This document shows, in pieces, positions 59,609 through 64,000 of a stretch of DNA of 64,000 nucleotides. A program made the translations under genes and the position numbers. Each line of letters starts with the position of its first letter. Position 1 is the first letter of the stretch. The notes under the pieces are model-generated. The model made no database searches, was not told where the DNA came from, and saw nothing but the letters and a program-made list of their open reading frames with translations. The DNA comes from Panicum virgatum. Lineage: Eukaryota > Streptophyta > Magnoliopsida > Poales > Poaceae. The stretch is taken from positions 15,865,900 to 15,929,899 of the forward strand of contig NC_053138.1 of the NCBI RefSeq assembly GCF_016808335.1, read 5' to 3'.

Positions 59609-59695
59609 GTGGACCTCGAGAGACCGCAAGAAGCATTGGATGATCAAAAATGGAGAAAAGCGACGCAAGAAGAATATGATGCACTTCTTAATTAA
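59609..59695 (+). pseudogene. Ty1/copia reverse transcriptase relic
   Basis: The translation includes PQEALDDQKWRKATQEEYDA, matching the start of the copia-type reverse transcriptase domain (usually EAL-DPKW-AM-EEYDAL), then a stop at 59693-59695. Weak similarity (KNQT, MVPW) continues to about 59740 in another frame. No LTRs or other domains were found nearby. Confidence 0.7.
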
Positions 59696-60099
59696 GAATC
59701 AGACATGTTGCTACATGGTTCCATGGGGCGGGGAAATACACTCCTACAACGCTAAGAGACATCATCACATGATGATACAGGAGAGAGCTGGCTTAATGGT
59801 CCTGACACCAATCATCGGGGGCAAACACATGATGGAATGAGCAAATCATCGAACGAGGTAGGTCACAGCATCGAGTATGGACAACCTCAGCACTCGTCAT
59901 TGAATCAACGTATAGATCATGCAAAACAAAGGAGTGTACTACTAGCTCTTATCTGTTCAGCGTGGTCCTCACAACTGCTTTACATAAAACTCTCTGTCTT
60001 TGTAGTTTTTCTGTATGCTTTTATTTGCTTTGTGCTATTATCTGTCTCTAGTAGCCACTAAAAGAGAAAAAAAAAACTATCTCCAGTAAAAGTGGCTAC

Positions 60100-60160
60100 A
60101 AAAGCCCAGTAGAATCATCTTTCTTTTTTTTTTAAAAAAAAAGAAAAGCCCAGTAGAATC
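60100..60160. repeat. Direct 17-bp duplication around an A/T-run insert
   Basis: AAAAGCCCAGTAGAATC occurs at 60100-60116 and 60144-60160, with a 27-bp insert of a T-run followed by an A-run. It has the form of the tail-type footprints but lacks the CTC before the A-run. Confidence 0.5.
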
Positions 60161-60258
60161 CTCCTTTTGGCGTTGGACTTGGACCCCCCTCGAAGGCCCT
60201 TGCTGTGTCACGTCGTCTGGGCTCTCTCTGATGCTGATGACCATGAAACTAGAACGCC

Positions 60259-60279
60259 TTGCGCTCAAAAAAAAAAAAA
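60259..60279 (+). mobile_element. Tail-only retroposition footprint (CTC-A13)
   Basis: The insert TTGCGCTC-A13 is flanked by TAGAACGCC at 60250-60258 and 60280-60288. Confidence 0.6.
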
Positions 60280-61167
60280 TAGAACGCCCACGCCGCTCGT
60301 GATGTGCGCGCATGCAAAATCTTAAATCTGCAACAATTCGATGTCCATGGATCAAGTAATAAACATATATTATTGTTCTTGGAATCACGGGGGTAAAATA
60401 GAAAATGCAGAGATTCCGATGGGCTTAATTAAAAGCAAATTGACCTCGGCTTGATTGGGCTTAAAAGCAAGTACAGACACGATCATCGATCGTCATCAGC
60501 GTCGTCCCCGTGCATGGAGCCAAAGGCACGTACGTTACGGAGTGGCGCGGTCAAAAAGGGCAGCGCGCACCCTCTCGCCCTCGCCCCTCCCCCTCCTTTC
60601 GCGAGTGACGATGCCCGCCGGGTGGCCTCCACGTGACGGCTTTTGGTAGCAGCTAGCGCCTCTTTTGGTTTCGTCCTCCCACACACACCCATCGATCGAC
60701 AGTGACGCGGCACTCGTTCATAGCCCCCATCAGCAGCACTGCACTACTGCAGCAGCGAGGATGGACGAAGACGAAGACCAAAGCTCTTGTGGGAGAATGG
60801 AAACGCCGCTCATGATTGTTGGTTTCATTGTTCGGACGGCTACTGCACAATGCAAGTAGCGGGACGGTGGAGATCGATCGATTGGGCAACGAGATGCGTG
60901 TTCCAGCGAGAGGAGGGAATTGAAAGGATCGATCGGTCGAGACAAAGCAGTGTCGCCGTCGCCGGAGACTTCCGGCTGGGGCTGGGGAATTCGTCGAAGT
61001 GTCCCCGGGTCGCCGCTCCAATCGAGAACAAGTTATCGATGAAGTGTTGAGTTGCATCGTCCATGCATACGCGGCGGTGGAGGAACAGTACGTTCCATTG
61101 TATATCTTCTCTGCCAGGAAGACGTACACTGCCTCTACAGTAGTATTGGAATCGATCGAGCAGCTTA

Positions 61168-61423
61168 GAGCAAGTATAATAACGGGCTGAGAGGCGGCTG
61201 GAATCTACGTGGAAGAGAGACAAAATAAGAGAGAGAATGGAATGAGCGTTTCACAATGCGTCCACCTCAAGCCGGCGGAGAGGCGATCCCTTGTCTCCTA
61301 TTGGCTGCATGTGCTTCTACACCACAACTGTATCACATGAAGTGATAAATATTAGTGGCGTCCGCCACTACCACACGGTGACTTGGCATCGTTGCAGCCG
61401 GCTAGCGGTTACTAGTCCTGCTC
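61168..61423. mobile_element. Tourist-like MITE
   Basis: It is 256 bp with ends GAGCAAGTATAATAACGGG and, on the other strand, GAGCAGGACTAGTAACCG. The flanks are TTA (61165-61167) and TTG (61424-61426). It lies in the 3' flank of psaH. Confidence 0.68.
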
Positions 61424-61722
61424 TTGGCTAGCAGCATCACAGAGCATGTGCGGGACAGCATAAAAAACACGTACGCACACTGTACGTGCACGTACTGCAC
61501 GAGCTCGATCTAGGTAAGGTAAGCACGTACGCAACACCATTGTAAATTTGTAATCGTATGCCAGAGTATAAATACAACAGTATCAACATCGATAAACAGG
61601 CAGCGCGATCAAATATCAGCAGCACAACAGGCAGCAGGGACGACGATCCATGGCGTCCGGAGCCAGTGGTGGTACAAGCAAGCAGCTAGTAGAGACAGAT
61701 GGAGGAGAAGGAACAACTGAGC
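61424..61722. other. 3' flank of psaH
   Basis: Probable 3' UTR and terminator region of the minus-strand psaH gene; no other signal was found. Confidence 0.5.
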
Positions 61723-62257
61723 TTAGATCTTGCCACGCGGCCCCGGCTGCGGCGGCTGCTGCGGCCCCATCTTGATCGGCAGCAGGTCCGGCGACGCCGA
61801 CGCGCTGACGTAGGCCAGCAGCGACCCGCCGCCCAGCAGCAGGAACTTGAGCAGCAGGCCCCTCTTGGTGAACGGCCCCGCGAACGTCTCGAAGAACTTG
61901 CTCTGCAGAGATAAAGTTTAATTTGTGTAAGAGCAAGCGAGGTTGCAGCAGGAAGAAATTGATCTCGATGCGGCTGCGCATCGAGTCCGTTGGCACCTGG
62001 AGCGGGTTGTAGGGCGAGGGCGCGTCGGAGCCGTAGAGGTCCCACTGCCCGGTGGTGTTGCCGATGTCGTCGAGGTCGAAGTAGACGCTCTTGTCGCCGT
62101 ACTTGGCCACCACGGCGGCGCCGCGGGGCCTGCGGGCGGAGCGGCAGGCGCCGGCGCGCGACGGCCTAGCGGCGGCGAGCCTCCTGCCGGAGATGGAGCT
62201 GCCGGCGAGGCCCTTTACGGCGACCGGCTGCACGGAGACGGCGGTGAGGGAGGCCAT
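61723..62257 (-). CDS. psaH: Photosystem I reaction centre subunit VI (PSI-H), chloroplast precursor
   Basis: Two exons on the minus strand: 62257-61997 (87 codons) and 61902-61723 (59 codons and stop), separated by a 94-bp GT-AG intron in phase 0; 146 residues, the usual length. The first 50 or so residues, starting [20 protein letters not shown], are a Ser/Arg/Ala-rich chloroplast transit peptide ending near AAVVA. The mature protein starts [16 protein letters not shown], a strongly conserved stroma-facing part, and exon 2 has one membrane segment ([20 protein letters not shown]) and the C-terminus PGPRGKI. PsaH sits in the thylakoid membrane at the PSI edge where LHCII docks in state transitions. 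All conserved parts look intact. Confidence 0.97.
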
Positions 62258-62439
62258 GGCGGTACGGTTGGTGCTGTGACCGGTGCTAGCTAGTGTTCCG
62301 GGGAGAACGTACGTGCACAAACTTAATCCGGCGGATCGTGCTAAGGATCCGAGGCGTGTGTGGGAGGGAGGCAGCCTCGCGTGGCTCGGGGGTGGCCGAG
62401 GCCCATAGGGAGGGTGCCATGTGGCCTGCTCCGGATAGG

Positions 62440-62446
62440 CTTATCC
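62440..62446 (-). promoter_or_regulatory. Possible I-box (light-responsive) upstream of psaH
   Basis: GGATAAG on the minus strand, about 185 bp before the psaH ATG. GATAAG boxes are frequent in light-regulated plant promoters. No clear TATA box was seen, which is not rare for nuclear photosystem genes. Confidence 0.35.
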
Positions 62447-62678
62447 TCATCTCCTGATTCTGCTGCCAGCTGACTTGGCATGCCAGCATGGAGCCCGGCT
62501 CGCTGCTGTACCGTACTAGCACCAGTTTTGTTAGCTTCTGATGTCCTTGTCCAAGCCGCAACCCTCCAGATCTATTAGGAAATTACACTCGAAATAAAAA
62601 AAATCTTGTGAGGAGGATGCTCAATGCTGATCAGTGATCACTACTCACTAGTCAATGTACCATGTCGTCTGCGTGACT

Positions 62679-62697
62679 TTTTTTTTTTTTGAGGGGT
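62679..62697 (-). mobile_element. Tail-only retroposition footprint (CTC-A12, minus strand)
   Basis: On the minus strand the insert reads ACCCCTC-A12. It is flanked by GTCTGCGTGACT at 62667-62678 and 62698-62709. Confidence 0.6.
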
Positions 62698-63514
62698 GTC
62701 TGCGTGACTGTTGAACGGGTTTTCCATGTTAGTCAGGCTCTGTACTTTAGGCCCAACACAGCTTCTAACCAGACTATTTGCAGGCCGAACGGGCCCAAAA
62801 CCTATGTGGATTTCGGTTCCACGCGAAACAGCCCACCCGAGCCTCCACACGGCCATGCCCCGTACGGCGCACAGGTTGGTTTGGTTGGCCATGGTAGGCA
62901 GCGTGTACTGCACCTTGCCCGACGCCGCACGAGCGACGGGACGAGCCGCACCCGCTGCAGATAGAAGACGACCGGCTCAGCTCCGGCCGGTCGAGATCCA
63001 CCGACCCACCATCGCACCCACCTCACTGCGCCGAGCCGAGCGGGGCGCGCGGGCGGGCGGCTCATATCACACCGCACCGGCGGGCGATCGCCGACGCCGA
63101 CGCGGCGCCCCCACGCCAACGGCCGAACGCACTACACGAGCTCTCCCCCACCTCGCCGTCGTGCTCCCCGACCCGACGCAACCCCACCCACTCCTCCCTC
63201 CCGCAGCTACATCTCCCGCCTCGCGGCCGCGCGGCGGGAGCTCGCCGGCCGAAGTGCTTCCTCCGCTACTCGCCCCCGCTCCCCGGCGACGTCGGCCCGG
63301 CTCCCGCACGTTCATCCTCTCGCTCTCGCGCGGTCTGCGGGCTCGATCGATTTGATCGGCGGGGCCGAGGTCGCCGGTCCAGATCCCCGCTCGCGCGCGC
63401 TTGGGCGGGGGAAGGTGGATCAGCGGCGCGGATCAGATCTATGCCTGAGATCTAGGGGTGCGGGTACGTAGCTGGAGGCGGTGAGCTGGTGGCGATCGGA
63501 GTCCGGCAGCAGGG

Positions 63515-63662
63515 ATGGCGTGGTGGTCCGGGAAGGTGTCGCTGGGCGGGCTGCAGGACATCGCCGGAGCAGTCAACAAGATCAGCGAGAGTGTGAAGAA
63601 CATCGAGAAGAACTTTGACAGCGCGCTTGGCTTAGAGGAGAAGCACGGCGATGATGAAGAAG
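63515..63662 (+). CDS. Golgin candidate 5 / TMF-like protein, first exon only
   Basis: The first exon runs from the ATG at 63515 to a GT donor at 63663 (49 codons plus one base). It encodes MAWWSGKVSLGGLQDIAGAV, then NKISESVKNIEKNFDSALGL and EEKHGDDEE, the N-terminus of the plant golgin candidate 5 (TMF homologue) family. These are long coiled-coil Golgi proteins binding Rab6-type GTPases through a C-terminal TMF domain, which lies outside this window. The rest of the window (63663-64000) is intron 1. Confidence 0.88.
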
Positions 63663-64000
63663 GTACGAAACTGAGTCGCTAATGCTACGACTCTAGGTCC
63701 TGTCATTCGCCTTTGCAGTGTAATCGGGGTGCATTGGTGCATGCTTTGGCTGTGCATTAACATTATGGCTAGTGAAATGACACTGATGGATCAACTGTTT
63801 CAATTGATTTTTGATGCTCCGGGTTTGTAGAGAACTTGGTTTTGACAAATAAAATATATGCTTATCATTGGGTCCTTTTCCACGTGCAATCCAAGTTCAC
63901 TCTATTAGTTTGTTGAATTGTGTACTATTTGATTGATTTAGACATATTTTCAAATTTCAAACTTATGCTCACCTCGTATCAGTTTGAAAATGCGAAAAGT
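63663..64000 (+). other. Intron 1 of the golgin-5-like gene (continues past the window)
   Basis: It starts GTACGA at the donor. It is AT-rich, and no acceptor followed by family-like sequence was found before base 64000. Confidence 0.7.

Larger units (their letters stand above)
59741..61164. other. Intergenic; two short insert/duplication scars
   Basis: It holds A/T homopolymers near 60070-60145 and 60268-60279 (see separate entries), and several small open frames without recognisable products (e.g. an ATG at 60761). No RNA gene was seen. Confidence 0.45.
62258..63514. other. Divergent intergenic region between psaH and the golgin-5-like gene
   Basis: The left part serves the psaH promoter; the right part (from about 63000), GC-rich with CT-runs, is the promoter and leader of the golgin gene. 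One minus-strand tail-type insertion lies at 62679-62697. GC-rich open frames here match no family I know. Confidence 0.5.

Noticed and set aside
60653..61129. 158-codon open frame on the minus strand
   Set aside because: No motif, no good splice partners, and biased composition; not supportable as a gene.
62711..63355. 214-codon open frame before the golgin gene
   Set aside because: It lies over a tail-type insertion scar and the GC-rich golgin leader; no family resemblance.
1..64000. tRNA, rRNA or other structural RNA genes
   Set aside because: None was recognised by eye; the only tRNA-like signals are the primer-binding sites. A covariance-model scan would be decisive.

Overview
The window is nuclear DNA from a grass, most likely a panicoid cereal or relative. 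The signs are small-intron plant genes with GC-rich exons (a PRONE-domain RopGEF, photosystem I subunit H, a heavy-metal-associated isoprenylated protein, a DOG1-domain protein, an At1g76660-like protein and the first exon of a golgin-5/TMF homologue), dense Tourist-, hAT- and MULE-type miniature elements, and Tekay-type Ty3/gypsy retrotransposons with an initiator-tRNA-Met primer site. The species call is inference; no search was run.

Layout. 1-7623: 3' part of a plus-strand Tekay-type element (gag-pol with one frameshift, then a 3.2-kb LTR). 7.6-19.6 kb is a gene island: a minus-strand HIPP gene with a frameshift, a 3' fragment of an epoxide hydrolase gene, a nest of miniature elements (9.6-10.6 kb), a MULE-like element with long inverted ends, a DOG1-domain gene split by a 520-bp insertion, and an intact seven-exon RopGEF gene. 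19639-50764 is a 31-kb tandem array on the minus strand: five LTRs alternating with four nearly identical internal regions (period 7498-7499 bp), bounded by one 5-bp target duplication, CTACA. 51431-54927 is a MULE-like element with a perfect 9-bp target duplication; it holds a 2.2-kb TTCCGGAA minisatellite and a Tourist-type MITE. 55.8-64 kb is a second gene island: an At1g76660-like gene (minus), a copia relic, a MITE, psaH (minus), and the start of a golgin-5-like gene (plus).

Main result. The array is best read as one old retrotransposon insertion that later grew as DNA by unequal crossing over. Only the outer ends carry the target duplication. The three inner LTRs are chimeras: the first part matches the right outer LTR and the rest matches the left outer LTR, which places the exchange in a window of about 120 bp. 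All four internal regions share the same premature stops, so the element was dead before it was copied. Single-base differences between units fail the four-gamete test, which points to continuing exchange between units.

Second result. Four places hold a tiny insert ending in CTC plus an A-run, each flanked by a direct duplication of 9-19 bp. They look like extremely truncated retroposition events sharing one source tail.

The host genes do not form a pathway or operon; they are independent plant genes separated by repeats.
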